A stretch of DNA of 52,332 nt from the NCBI GenBank assembly GCA_026627155.1, contig JAPNUJ010000005.1, forward strand, positions 1 to 52,332. Direction: 5' to 3'. How positions within the stretch are numbered: the stretch's first letter is position 1; the number at the start of each line of letters is the position of its first letter. The notes beneath the pieces are model-generated. The model saw nothing but the letters and a program-made list of their open reading frames with translations, had not been told where the DNA came from and did no database searches. Positions 25,387 to 34,040 of the stretch are shown here, piece after piece. The position numbers were made by a program, and so were the translations under genes. The stretch is from Bacillota bacterium. GTDB taxonomy: Bacteria; Bacillota; Bacilli; Alicyclobacillales; SLC66.

Positions 25387-25525
25387 GATGACCCTGTCTC
25401 CTCTGAAACGGATTTTTCACGACTCTGAGTCTAGCACGGTTTTCCTGCGCCGTGGTTAAAGAATTCTTTGGCATTCGGTGCTTGCATGGGTCAGCGCTGT
25501 AGGAGTTGCCGGTACCCCTTGGTCG

Positions 25526-25554
25526 TTTGCAAAGGAGGTGCAATATTTGCAAAG
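25526..25554. promoter_or_regulatory. Twin TTTGCAAAG palindromes upstream of fixABCX
   Basis: TTTGCAAAG occurs at 25526-25534 and 25546-25554, exactly 20 bp apart (two helical turns), each with the palindromic core TTTGCAAA. A -10-like TACGAT lies at 25561-25566, so the pair would flank its -35 region and could be a repressor operator. The rest of the 335-bp gap (25387-25721) holds no gene that I can support; TTGGCATTCGGTGCTTGC near 25469 looks like a -24/-12 site but has the wrong spacing. Confidence 0.45.
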
Positions 25555-25721
25555 TTGGAGTACGATAGACGTCAGTAGGTTGGCTGCGCGACGCAACTCA
25601 GCCTGAAGAATGATCGACGAGGAGGGCGATGGGCTCGACCACTCTGCTTCGCCACAAGGCTTTGGATTCGCAATCATGAAAGGGCTTACAGCACGATGCT
25701 TTGCACAGGGAGGGACAACAT

Positions 25722-26555
25722 GTGTTGCACCTTGTCGTCTGCATCAAACAAGTGCCGGACAGTCGCGAGATTCGAATCGACCCCAAGACCAACACCTTAG
25801 TCCGCCTCGGCGTTCCAGCCATTATCAACTACTACGATCTGCATGGACTCGAAGAAGCGCTGCGTCTGAAAGATGAGTTCGGCGCGCGCGTGACCGTCGT
25901 CTCGATGGGGCCGCCTTCGGCTGAGAAGGCCCTGAGACAGTGCGTGTCGATGGGGGCGGATGAGGCAGTGCTCGTCAGCGATCGTGCGTTTGCCGGTGCG
26001 GACACGCTGGCCACGTCCTACGTGGTGGCGCTGACGATTCAAAAGGTGGAAGAGCGCTGGGGTACTGTCGACATCGTGTTCTGCGGAAAGCAGACGCTCG
26101 ATGGCGACACGGGGCAAGTCGGACCCGGCGTGGCCTGTCGCCTTGATATCGACCAGCTGACGTATGTCGAAAAGCTGGAGTCCCTTGATCTAGAGACGCG
26201 TGAGGTGACGGTGCACCGGCATCTCGAGGACGGTGTGGAGCGCGTGAAGGCACGGCTGCCCGTGTTGATCACGGCTTTGGCGGAACTCAACCGTCCGCGC
26301 CGGGCGAGTCTGCCTGGAATCTTGCGCGCCGCAAGGTACCAGCCGATCGTCTGGACGACGAACGATTTCCCCACTATCGATCGCGCCAAGATCGGTCTGC
26401 GCGGGTCGCCGACCATCGTGTCAAAGACCTGGGTCCCTGAACCCAAGCAGGTGCAGACGGAGTGGCTGCCTTCCGAGGATAGTGCCGCAGCGGCGACGGC
26501 CCTGCTAGACCATCTTTACAGCACGGATCTGCCGCAAAAACTCGGGTGGGCGTAA
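25722..26555 (+). CDS. fixA: FixA / electron-transfer flavoprotein beta subunit
   Basis: A 277-aa ETF beta-type protein: HLVVCIKQVPDSREIRIDP at the N-terminus, INYYDLHGLEEALRLKDEFG, the AMP/FAD-site region GKQTLDGDTGQVGPGVA (about 122-138) and LPVLITALAELNRPRRASLP. FixAB pair as a flavoprotein that can split electrons between ferredoxin and quinone together with FixCX. An ATG is open at 25701, but GGGAGGG lies 7 nt before GTG 25722, which is the better start. It leads a tight four-gene operon. Confidence 0.92.
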   Translation: MLHLVVCIKQVPDSREIRIDPKTNTLVRLGVPAIINYYDLHGLEEALRLKDEFGARVTVVSMGPPSAEKALRQCVSMGADEAVLVSDRAFAGADTLATSYVVALTIQKVEERWGTVDIVFCGKQTLDGDTGQVGPGVACRLDIDQLTYVEKLESLDLETREVTVHRHLEDGVERVKARLPVLITALAELNRPRRASLPGILRAARYQPIVWTTNDFPTIDRAKIGLRGSPTIVSKTWVPEPKQVQTEWLPSEDSAAAATALLDHLYSTDLPQKLGWA

Positions 26556-26567
26556 GGAGGCGGTCGT

Positions 26568-27671
26568 ATGGCGGAAGAACGCAAGCGAAAACCGATGATC
26601 GGGTTGCAAAGTGACACGGACTGGTCCGAGTATCGTGGAGTCATGGTCGTGGTGGAACAGCGTGCCGGCGTAGCCAAAGCTGTTTCCTGGCAACTGCTTG
26701 GCGAGGCGCGGCGCCTGGCCGACAAGCTCGAGTCGCCGCTGTTGGCCCTCGTCATCGGGCATCAGGTGCAGGGCCTGGCGCGCGAGGCCGGGTATCACGG
26801 CGCGGACCGGGTGTATATCTGCGATTCGCCGGAACTGGCGAGTTACCGAACGCGTCCCTACAGTCGCGTGTGCTTGTATGTGATCCGCGAGTACAAACCG
26901 GAGATTGTGCTTATGGGGGCCACGTATGCGGGCAGGGACTTGGCGGGGGCGATCGCCACGCATCTGCCGACGGGGTTGACCGCCGATTCAACACAACTCG
27001 ATGTCGATGACGAGCGATTGCTGTTGGCAAGTCGACCGGCATTCTCCGAGAAAATGCTGGCAACGATCCTGTGCAAGCAGTTCAAGCCTCAGATGGCGAC
27101 TGCCCGCGCCGGCGTCTTTGAGGCATTGCCGCGGGATGAGGCGCGGTCCGCTGAGATCGTTGTGGTGCCTCCGCAGATCGATCCGGAGGACATCTCGACA
27201 CAGGTGCTCGGCTTCGTGGAGTCGCTTGAAAGGGTAAACCTTGAAGATGCCGATGTGATTGTCGCCGGTGGGCGCGGATTGGGCGGGCCCGGGGCCTTTT
27301 CACTTCTCAAGGAGCTCGCCGATGCGCTCGGGGGTGAGGTGGGGGCGTCACGGGCCGCTGTCGATCTGGGATGGATCGGACACGATCATCAGGTGGGTCA
27401 GACAGGGACGACGGTGCGGCCGAAACTTTACATCGCAGTGGGCATCTCCGGCGCTGTGCAGCATGTGGTCGGCATGCAAAATTCAACGTACATCGTGGCG
27501 ATCAACAAGGATTCGGAGGCCCCCATCTTCCGTTTTGCCAACTACGGCATCAAAGGTGACCTGTTTCAGATTGTGCCTGCGTTGGCCCAGGCAGTCCGGG
27601 CTCGTCGATCAGGTGGGCTGTCGCCTGAAGGCGTTCTCGAGCCGATGTCGGCGGCGGGGCGAGGGGAGTGA
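26568..27671 (+). CDS. fixB: FixB / electron-transfer flavoprotein alpha subunit
   Basis: A 367-aa ETF alpha-type protein. The N-terminal region begins with SEYRGVMVVVEQRAGVAKAV. The C-terminal FAD domain contains VAGGRGLGGPGAFSLLKELA, GASRAAVDLGWIGHDHQVGQ, RPKLYIAVGISGAVQHVVGM and YIVAINKDSEAPIFRFANYG, all hallmark FAD-binding strands. It forms the heterodimer with FixA. It begins 12 bp after fixA behind AAGGAGG and is 6 bp from fixC. Confidence 0.94.
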   Translation: MAEERKRKPMIGLQSDTDWSEYRGVMVVVEQRAGVAKAVSWQLLGEARRLADKLESPLLALVIGHQVQGLAREAGYHGADRVYICDSPELASYRTRPYSRVCLYVIREYKPEIVLMGATYAGRDLAGAIATHLPTGLTADSTQLDVDDERLLLASRPAFSEKMLATILCKQFKPQMATARAGVFEALPRDEARSAEIVVVPPQIDPEDISTQVLGFVESLERVNLEDADVIVAGGRGLGGPGAFSLLKELADALGGEVGASRAAVDLGWIGHDHQVGQTGTTVRPKLYIAVGISGAVQHVVGMQNSTYIVAINKDSEAPIFRFANYGIKGDLFQIVPALAQAVRARRSGGLSPEGVLEPMSAAGRGE

Positions 27672-27677
27672 CTAGAC

Positions 27678-28982
27678 ATGGCGGATGAGCGTTTTGATGC
27701 TGTGGTCGTAGGCGCCGGACCAGCCGGGTCAGCAGCAGCCTATACCATGGCGAAGGCAGGACTGAAAGTGGCCCTGATCGAGCGAGGGGAATTTCCCGGG
27801 GCCAAGAATATCTTCGGTGGCGTGATCTATCGGCGGCAACTCGAGGATCTGATCCCGGAGTTTTGGAAAGAAGCGCCGCTCGAGCGCACCGTGGTGCAAC
27901 AGTCGATGTGGGTGCTGGGCGAAGAGAGCGCTGTGATGTTGGGCCACCACAATCAACGCTACAAGGACCCACCGAATTGCTGGACGGGGTTGCGCGTCAA
28001 ATTCGACCAATGGTTCGCGGGCAAGGCGGAGCAGGCCGGCGCAGTGCCAATCTATGAGACCGTGGTGACGCAGATCCTGCGGGACGGCGAGCGGGTGGTC
28101 GGCGTCAAGACGGACCGCGACGATGGTGAGTTGTATGCAGACATCGTGATTTTGGCGGATGGTGTCAACTCTCTGCTTGGCAAACAATTGGGTATCCATC
28201 ACGAGTGGGGCCCGGATGAAGTCTCGCTGGCGGTCAAAGAAGTCATCGCTCTTCCGCGGCAGACCATCCAAGACCGCTTCAATCTCGAGGGTGACGAGGG
28301 ATGCACGATCGAGATCGTCGGGCAGACCTGTCAGATGGCCGGACTTGGCTTTCTTTATACGAACCAGGATACGATCTCCCTGGGCGTCGGCGTGATGGTC
28401 AGTGACCTCAAGAAGGCCCGTGTCAAACCTTATGCTGTGCTCGACGGTCTGAAGCAACATCCGATGATCCGCAAGCTGATTCGAGGGGGCGAGGTCAAGG
28501 AGTATTCAGGCCACCTGATTCCCGAGGGCGGCTTCAACTCCATGCCGAAGCTCGCGGGGGACGGGTGGATGGTCGTCGGCGATGCAGCACAGATGGTCAA
28601 TGCGGTGCATCGTGAAGGGACGAATCTGGCGGTCACCTCCGGGCGCCTGGCTGGTGAGACGGCGATCGAGGCGCACAAGGTCGGTCACTTCGGGGTGGGT
28701 GCTCTGGATGCCTACACGCGCAAAATCCGCGAGTCGATCATCCACAAGGATCTGAAAAAATACCGCGGTGTGCATCAGCTTCTCGGTTTCGGCGACTCTA
28801 GCCTGCTGTTTGACAAGATGCCGCAGGCACTGAACGATGCCATCTACAATATGTTGTTGGTAGACGGCATGCCGAAAAAAGAGAAGCAAAAGAAGGTCAT
28901 GCGTTATTTTCGTGAGGCGGCGGGTGGCAATGCAGAACTGGTGCGCCTCGGCATGAAAGGATGGAGGGCGATGAACGGATGA
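27678..28982 (+). CDS. fixC: FixC / ETF-quinone oxidoreductase-like flavoprotein
   Basis: A 434-aa FAD protein with VVVGAGPAGSAAAYTMAKAG (about 9-28), the family motif PGAKNIFGGVIYRRQLEDL (about 40-58) and the FAD-closing DGWMVVGDAAQMVNAVHREG (about 294-313). It passes electrons from FixAB to membrane quinone with help from FixX. The length is normal. Its TGA overlaps the fixX ATG (ATGA). The Lys-rich C-terminal region (PKKEKQKK) is typical of bacterial FixC. Confidence 0.95.
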   Translation: MADERFDAVVVGAGPAGSAAAYTMAKAGLKVALIERGEFPGAKNIFGGVIYRRQLEDLIPEFWKEAPLERTVVQQSMWVLGEESAVMLGHHNQRYKDPPNCWTGLRVKFDQWFAGKAEQAGAVPIYETVVTQILRDGERVVGVKTDRDDGELYADIVILADGVNSLLGKQLGIHHEWGPDEVSLAVKEVIALPRQTIQDRFNLEGDEGCTIEIVGQTCQMAGLGFLYTNQDTISLGVGVMVSDLKKARVKPYAVLDGLKQHPMIRKLIRGGEVKEYSGHLIPEGGFNSMPKLAGDGWMVVGDAAQMVNAVHREGTNLAVTSGRLAGETAIEAHKVGHFGVGALDAYTRKIRESIIHKDLKKYRGVHQLLGFGDSSLLFDKMPQALNDAIYNMLLVDGMPKKEKQKKVMRYFREAAGGNAELVRLGMKGWRAMNG

Positions 28983-29263
28983 GCCAGAGCATCGAGGAGC
29001 GACTGTTTACGATCCGCTACAAGGCCGATGATGTGTCGCACTTGATTATCAAGAGCCAGGATGAGTGTCTGGCGTGCGAGACCAAGGAGTGCAATTACTT
29101 TTGCCCGTCCGATGTCTACCTCTGGCATGACCAGGAGTCGATGACCTCGGTCGCCTATGAGAACTGCATCGAGTGTGGGACGTGTCGGCTCGGCTGTCCG
29201 ACGTACAACATCGAGTGGGTCTACCCGAAGGGCGGGTATGGCATTACCTACAAGTTCGGTTGA
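28979..29263 (+). CDS. fixX: FixX ferredoxin-like protein
   Basis: A 94-aa iron-sulfur protein. Cysteines are in CLACETKECNYFCPSDVYLW and CIECGTCRLGCPTYNIEW, and the C-terminus PKGGYGITYKFG is the family signature. It is predicted to carry a [4Fe-4S] cluster and to work with FixC at the quinone end. The frame is open upstream inside fixC; the ATG at 28979, overlapping the fixC stop, gives the normal N-terminus. It ends the operon. Confidence 0.93.
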   Translation: MSQSIEERLFTIRYKADDVSHLIIKSQDECLACETKECNYFCPSDVYLWHDQESMTSVAYENCIECGTCRLGCPTYNIEWVYPKGGYGITYKFG

Positions 29264-29290
29264 CAGGCGGTTTTGGCCAATCGGACGGTC

Positions 29291-29340
29291 ACAGGGGATC
29301 GGGAGACCACGCCGAAGAGCGAGGCCGCCTGATCCTCTGT
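29291..29340. other. Inverted repeat between convergent fixX and PBP genes
   Basis: ACAGGGGATC (29291-29300) and GATCCTCTGT (29331-29340) pair over 10 bp with one G-U, around a GC-rich loop. It lacks a T-run, so its role as a bidirectional terminator is only a guess. Confidence 0.35.
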
Positions 29341-29360
29341 GTGTTCGCCGCAGCTGACGA

Positions 29361-31571
29361 TTACGGGTGACCGTGTCCCGGCGGTCCTCCTGGGCCATGT
29401 CCCGGCGGTCCACCCGGTGCGTGCCCCGGAGGCCCGCCGCCTGGTCCGTGAGCGGGTGGCGCCGGTGGCGCGGCCGGTCGCGGTGGTTGGGTCGGGCCAG
29501 GATTTGCGGTCTTGCCAATGTTGAGCCAGACGGTGTGCTGTGAGCCCGTGGCCGTCGACGTGCCCGAATGAGACTGCAACGGGAAATTGGTCGGGTACTC
29601 CGGACCGACGGCAGGGGCCACAGCGAAGCGACCCCCGTGGGCTGGCCAGCCGTTGCGGATGATTGCCGAGAACATCATCGGCGGGTACTTACTGGACCAT
29701 TGCGGCAGGCTGTCAGCCAGCGTGGTCTTGGGATACCCTTCCCAGATGGCGCCCACCACGTTCGGGGTAAAGGCGGCCACCCACAGGTCGCTATCGGTTC
29801 GCGACCAATTGGTGTAGGCCACGGACCCGGTCTTGCCCGCGACCTCATGCCCGGGTGCTGCGGCTCCGGCGACGATGCCGTTGGTCACGTTGTTTTCCAG
29901 CAAAGCGACCATCTGCCGTGCCGTCGACGGCGACATCACGCGCACGGGCCGTTCACGGCCCCCATACAGAACGCGGCCATCTGGCCCCGTCACCCGCAGG
30001 ATCGCGTGCGCCGGCATCCGTTCGCCGTCGTTGTCAAATGAAGCGTAGGCGTCAGCCAACTGGAGCGGTGAGATCCCTGGGATCACGTTGCCAAGCGCGA
30101 TCGTGAGGTTTCGGTCTGCGGCATGATTCAGGTCAATGCCGGCGCAATCTGCAAAGGCGATGCCGCGATCGACGCCGATCTCATTGAGCAACCAGACGGC
30201 CGGGGCATTCCACGACTCGGCCAGCGCCCACCGAATGCTGACTGCACCTTGGTCCGTCCAGTGAGGTTCCCAGTCGCTGACGGTGTACCCGTGGAAGGAG
30301 AGTTGGTTGTTTTCGCCATCCTCCACGGCCGACGACGCATTCCAGCGCCCCGTCTGAATGGCTGGCCCGTAGGCCACCAGAGGCTTCATGGCCGAACCTG
30401 GAGACCGCTGGGTCTGCGTCGCGTAATTGAAGCCGAGATACGAATAGGTGTTGGCCTTTCCGCCCACGAGCGCCAGGATCCCGCCTGTATGCGGGTCGAT
30501 CATGACGGCCGCTCCCTGCACCTCCTCATGCGCGGTCGACAGAGGTGTCGGGTAGTAACGCCAGTTGTTGACGGCCGCAAAGGTGGATTGTTGCAAACGG
30601 GGATTCAGCGCCGTTGTGATTGTGAGCCCGCCATTTTCAAGGGCGGAGGTCAAGTGCATCTGGCTGATTTCCGTCAGGACCACATCGCGGTAGGACTCAT
30701 CCACTTGAGCCACCGGGAACTCGGGGGAGCGGCCAGGGTGTAGCTCGAGACCGGTGGCCTGTGCCTTTTGCATCTGTGCGTAAGTGAGGTCGCCCTGACG
30801 CTCCATTCGTTGCAACACCTCGTTGCGACGGATCATCGCCAACTTGGGGTCGACCAGAGGATCGTAGAGCGATGGCGCCTGCGGCAACCCCGCCAGCAGG
30901 GCGCATTGCACCAGACTGAGTCGCTTCATCTCTGTCGGCTTCACGCCAAAGTAAACGTAAGCCGCCTGGGCAATGCCGGTCGCCCCGGCCCCGTAGTAGA
31001 CGCGATTGAGGTAAAAGTCGAGAATTTGGTTGTGCGTGTAGCGACGCGCGATCTCCATGGAGATGACCAGTTGGTTCCATTTGCGTTGAAACGTTTTCGC
31101 ATCAGTCAAATAGACGATTTTCGCGAGCTGCTGGGTCAATGTACTGCCGCCCTGTGCCTCATCGTGGTGCAAGAGATCATGCCAGGCGGCGCGGATGTAG
31201 GACTCGATACTGAATCCATCCTGGTGGTAAAACCCGGCGTCCTCTGTAGCGATCAAGGCGCGCTGGACATCGCGCGGAATCATCGACAAAGGCACATCGA
31301 TGCGCCCGGCGGGTGGAAGTTCAAACAGCAGGTGGCCGCTGCCATCCAAGACTCGGGACACGGTGTGCGTGTTCAACAATCGGTTCAGGTTGACGGCCGG
31401 CACTGCGGCGATTTGCTGCTCCACTTCGTAGATCGTCGCAGCAAAGATGGCTGCGGCCACGATCAGAGTCAACGAGGCGGTTAGGGCGATGCGACGACCG
31501 CGGTGGCGGCGTCTTTGCTTGCGTCTGGTTTTGGGTCGGGCCACGGGGGCCGCTGGATTCGCTGTAGACAT
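29361..31571 (-). CDS. Class A penicillin-binding protein (transglycosylase/transpeptidase)
   Basis: A 736-aa bifunctional peptidoglycan synthase of the PBP1A type. After a basic N-terminus (KTRRKQRRRHRGRR) and one membrane anchor (about 28-48) comes the glycosyltransferase domain with ATEDAGFYHQDGF and GGSTLTQQLAK. The transpeptidase follows with SPGSAMKP (catalytic Ser-X-X-Lys), ESWNAP (SXN) and AGKTGSVAYTNWS (KTG). The last 45 residues are a Pro/Gly/His tail with repeated PGGPPGHG units, facing the outside. The enzyme polymerises and cross-links lipid II. It is transcribed alone, divergent from serC. Confidence 0.93.
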   Translation of the reverse strand: MSTANPAAPVARPKTRRKQRRRHRGRRIALTASLTLIVAAAIFAATIYEVEQQIAAVPAVNLNRLLNTHTVSRVLDGSGHLLFELPPAGRIDVPLSMIPRDVQRALIATEDAGFYHQDGFSIESYIRAAWHDLLHHDEAQGGSTLTQQLAKIVYLTDAKTFQRKWNQLVISMEIARRYTHNQILDFYLNRVYYGAGATGIAQAAYVYFGVKPTEMKRLSLVQCALLAGLPQAPSLYDPLVDPKLAMIRRNEVLQRMERQGDLTYAQMQKAQATGLELHPGRSPEFPVAQVDESYRDVVLTEISQMHLTSALENGGLTITTALNPRLQQSTFAAVNNWRYYPTPLSTAHEEVQGAAVMIDPHTGGILALVGGKANTYSYLGFNYATQTQRSPGSAMKPLVAYGPAIQTGRWNASSAVEDGENNQLSFHGYTVSDWEPHWTDQGAVSIRWALAESWNAPAVWLLNEIGVDRGIAFADCAGIDLNHAADRNLTIALGNVIPGISPLQLADAYASFDNDGERMPAHAILRVTGPDGRVLYGGRERPVRVMSPSTARQMVALLENNVTNGIVAGAAAPGHEVAGKTGSVAYTNWSRTDSDLWVAAFTPNVVGAIWEGYPKTTLADSLPQWSSKYPPMMFSAIIRNGWPAHGGRFAVAPAVGPEYPTNFPLQSHSGTSTATGSQHTVWLNIGKTANPGPTQPPRPAAPPAPPAHGPGGGPPGHAPGGPPGHGPGGPPGHGHP

Positions 31572-31730
31572 GGGTTGTCCTCCTGAAAGTCTGCTCCCGA
31601 CAAGAGTGCGTCATAAGCGTACGCCATAAGAGTACGTCGTCATGGGCGTTTTTTCGTCTGTCGCGATGCGCCAAGAGCCAAAGATGTGGTAGGATACGAA
31701 ACAAAGCTTTAGATAGAGAGGGATGATGGA

Positions 31731-32810
31731 GTGAGAAAACATAACTTCAACGCAGGCCCGGCGGCGCTGCCGCAAGAGGTGCTCCTGCGGGCGCAGGCCG
31801 AGTTGCCTGACTTTCACGGTGCCGGGATGTCGCTGATGGAGATGTCGCACCGGTCCAGGGAGTACGAGGCCGTCCATCAGGAATCCAAAGAACGGTTGCG
31901 CCAGCTTCTGGGCATTCCTGAGTCCCACCATGTGCTGTTTTTGCAAGGAGGCGCATCGATGCAATTTGCGATGGTCCCCATGAACTTCCTGAGCGCGGGA
32001 CGGGTCGCAGGCTATGTACAGACGGGCAATTGGTCGGGCAAGGCGATGAAGGAGGCCGCGACGGTCGGGGAGACGCGAGTGATTGCCTCCTCTCAGGCGA
32101 GTCCACTTGCCGCTCCGGATGTCCGGCAGATGGACCTGGCACCTGACCTGGCCTATGTGCACGTGACGTCCAATGAAACGATCGAAGGGTTGCGTTTGAC
32201 GCATTTTCCAGAGGTGTCCGGCGTTCCCCTGATCGCTGACATGTCCAGCGACATTCTGTCGCGAGAGATCGATGTGGCAAAGTTTGATCTCATCTACGCA
32301 GGGGCGCAAAAGAACTTGGGGCCGTCGGGCGTGACGGTGGTGATCGTGCATGACGACATGGTCCGGCGCGGATCGACGACGATCCCGGCGATGATGCGGT
32401 ATGGGACACACGTCAAGAGCGATTCACTCTACAATACGCCGCCGACATTTGCCATCTATCTTATGGGTCTTGTCCTGGAGTGGGCGCAGGAACAGGGCGG
32501 CCTGCCCGGGATGATCCTGCGGGGGCGGCGCAAGGCAGATGCGATCTACCAGGCGATCGACGGCAGTGACGGATTCTATACGGGCCTGGTCGCCAGGCAA
32601 GATCGTTCTCTGATGAACATTACGTTTGGTATGGACAGTGAATCGCTCGAGAAAGAATTTTTGAAGGAAGCCGATGAGCGCGGGTTCGTCGGACTCAAAG
32701 GGCATCGGGAACTCGGCCACTTTCGCGCCTCTCTGTACAACGCGGTGCCGGAGGAAAGTTGCCTGGCGTTGGCGGACTTCATGGCAGACTTCAGGCGGCG
32801 TCGGGGCTAG
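31731..32810 (+). CDS. serC: Phosphoserine aminotransferase
   Basis: A 359-aa PLP enzyme. Features are HNFNAGPAALPQEVLLRAQ at the N-terminus, FLQGGASMQFAMVPMN (about 72-87), HVTSNETIEG (about 144-153) and the PLP-Lys in YAGAQKNLGPSGVTVV (Lys about 193). It makes 3-phosphoserine from 3-phosphohydroxypyruvate and glutamate in serine synthesis. The start is GTG, weakly preceded by GATGGA. A chorismate mutase gene follows 59 bp later, so two amino-acid biosynthetic genes may share a transcript. No serA or serB is adjacent. Confidence 0.95.
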   Translation: MRKHNFNAGPAALPQEVLLRAQAELPDFHGAGMSLMEMSHRSREYEAVHQESKERLRQLLGIPESHHVLFLQGGASMQFAMVPMNFLSAGRVAGYVQTGNWSGKAMKEAATVGETRVIASSQASPLAAPDVRQMDLAPDLAYVHVTSNETIEGLRLTHFPEVSGVPLIADMSSDILSREIDVAKFDLIYAGAQKNLGPSGVTVVIVHDDMVRRGSTTIPAMMRYGTHVKSDSLYNTPPTFAIYLMGLVLEWAQEQGGLPGMILRGRRKADAIYQAIDGSDGFYTGLVARQDRSLMNITFGMDSESLEKEFLKEADERGFVGLKGHRELGHFRASLYNAVPEESCLALADFMADFRRRRG

Positions 32811-32869
32811 GCCGAGACTAGGCTGAGCCTAGGGCTTGCCAGAGATGCGCGAGAGAGGGGTCTGTCGGC

Positions 32870-33238
32870 GTGTACAAGGTCAGAGGGATTCGCGGTGCCA
32901 CCACGGTCAGCGCGGACACGGTGGACGATATTTTTAACGCCACATCGGGCTTGATTGCCCAGATCGTGAGTGAGAACGAGATTGAGATCGACGACGTCGC
33001 CAGTGTGTTGTTGACCATGAGCACCGACTTGACGGCCGATTTTCCGGCACGTGCCGTACGCAGTCTGGAAGGATGGCAGTGGGTGCCTTTGATGTGCGCC
33101 ACGGAAATCGACGTCCCGGGCGCGTTGCCGCGATGCATTCGCGCGTTGGTACACGTTAACACGGAAAAGCGTCCGGAGGACATCGTGCACGTGTATCAGG
33201 GGGAAGCGACTCGCCTGCGTCCGGATCTCGCGCGCTGA
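32870..33238 (+). CDS. aroH: Chorismate mutase, AroH type
   Basis: A 122-aa monofunctional chorismate mutase of the Bacillus AroH fold. Signature segments are VRGIRGATTVSADTVDDI (Arg of the active site near 7), DFPARAVRSL (about 57-66), MCATEIDVPGALPRCIRALV and the C-terminal VYQGEATRLRPDL. It converts chorismate to prephenate for phenylalanine and tyrosine. It starts at GTG behind GAGAGAGGGG. It lies between serC and the formate cluster. Confidence 0.95.
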   Translation: MYKVRGIRGATTVSADTVDDIFNATSGLIAQIVSENEIEIDDVASVLLTMSTDLTADFPARAVRSLEGWQWVPLMCATEIDVPGALPRCIRALVHVNTEKRPEDIVHVYQGEATRLRPDLAR

Positions 33239-33297
33239 TCGGCGCGGTAGAGTCCGGGCGGAGGCACCCGTTTGGGCGGTGGATGAGGAGGCGGGCC

Positions 33298-33648
33298 ATG
33301 CAGCGCAAGGAAAATGCATTTAATGAGATCGTTCGCAGTGTCCGCAAGCAGTGCTTCGGCAAAGGACCTGAGCGAATTCGCACGGTGTTCGTGGAGAACA
33401 TGGCCATCTCCACGCTGCACGGAAACCTGACCCCGACCGAGAAATTTATCGCCCGCACCCCGGAGGGTGCGGAGATGATTCGGGCGGCTCGCACCGATAT
33501 GATCCAAAAGCTGTATCAAACCCAGGTGCCTCAGGGGATGGAAGACTTGATGGGTTCCCGACTCGTGCACTTGTTCTCGGATTTCAAAGTAGAGGAAGAT
33601 ATGGGCGTCTCCGTATTCATCTTTGAAAAACCCCTTTTGCACGAGTAG
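33298..33648 (+). CDS. DUF2294 family protein (YrhF-like)
   Basis: A 116-aa protein of the DUF2294 family. Recognisable are RTVFVENMAISTLHGNLTPTEKFI split around residues 28-51, RTDMIQKLY and FSDFKVEEDMGVSVFIFEK. Family members occur beside formate dehydrogenases in bacilli (yrhF), and some are linked to membrane potential; the biochemical role is unsettled. ATG 33298 lies 6 nt after AGGAGG. It is followed by a terminator, so it forms its own short unit before the formate channel. Confidence 0.8.
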   Translation: MQRKENAFNEIVRSVRKQCFGKGPERIRTVFVENMAISTLHGNLTPTEKFIARTPEGAEMIRAARTDMIQKLYQTQVPQGMEDLMGSRLVHLFSDFKVEEDMGVSVFIFEKPLLHE

Positions 33649-33771
33649 TTTGCGAGGGGTGGATCAAAAAACAGCGTGACAACCGACGCTGCATGTTGTA
33701 CGATACGAGTGTGGTTGGCGCATTTGTGGAACAAGTGTGCGAACTACGGGAATCATGATCTTTCGCTATCC

Positions 33772-33800
33772 AGAATAACGGCGCAGCCGATTATTCTTCT
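33772..33800 (+). terminator. Terminator-like hairpin after the DUF2294 gene
   Basis: AGAATAA-CGGC / GCCG-A-TTATTCT pairs around a GCA loop and ends in the T-rich TTATTCTTCT. It fits an intrinsic terminator. Confidence 0.55.
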
Positions 33801-33803
33801 CGC

Positions 33804-33835
33804 TGACGGTGGCGCAAGAGCGCCATGTCACCGTC
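33804..33835 (+). other. Second stem-loop in the 392-bp gap before the formate channel
   Basis: GACGGT(G) / CACCGTC encloses GGCGC-AAGA-GCGCC, giving a two-tier stem without a T-run. The gap 33649-34040 has no gene that I can support. A TATACT box at 33863-33868 lacks a good -35. The leader of the formate channel would therefore be about 165 nt if that box is used, long enough for post-transcriptional control. Confidence 0.4.
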
Positions 33836-34040
33836 TATTCCGAACAGCCATACGGTTGCGCCTATACTGAAGTTCTGTGTATGCGCATTCATCCGGCTCT
33901 GGGTAAGGCAACCCTCATACGGGGATGCTTTGCTTACGATGCCGGATTTTGTTTTTTGTGGAAGTTCGCACGGCGATCGGGTCTTTCCCAGTACAGTGGG
34001 CCACAGAGTCCCCGAAAACATGAGAGGCGGGTATCCTGGT

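Noticed and set aside
25469-25489. TTGGCATTCGGTGCTTGCAT before fixABCX as a sigma-54 promoter
   Set aside because: The GG and GC elements are 14 bp apart instead of 12, so it should not be recognised by RpoN.
32818-32832. CTAGGC-TGA-GCCTAG between serC and aroH as a terminator or operator
   Set aside because: The stem has only six pairs and no T-run, and a 59-bp gap on the same strand fits an ordinary operon junction.
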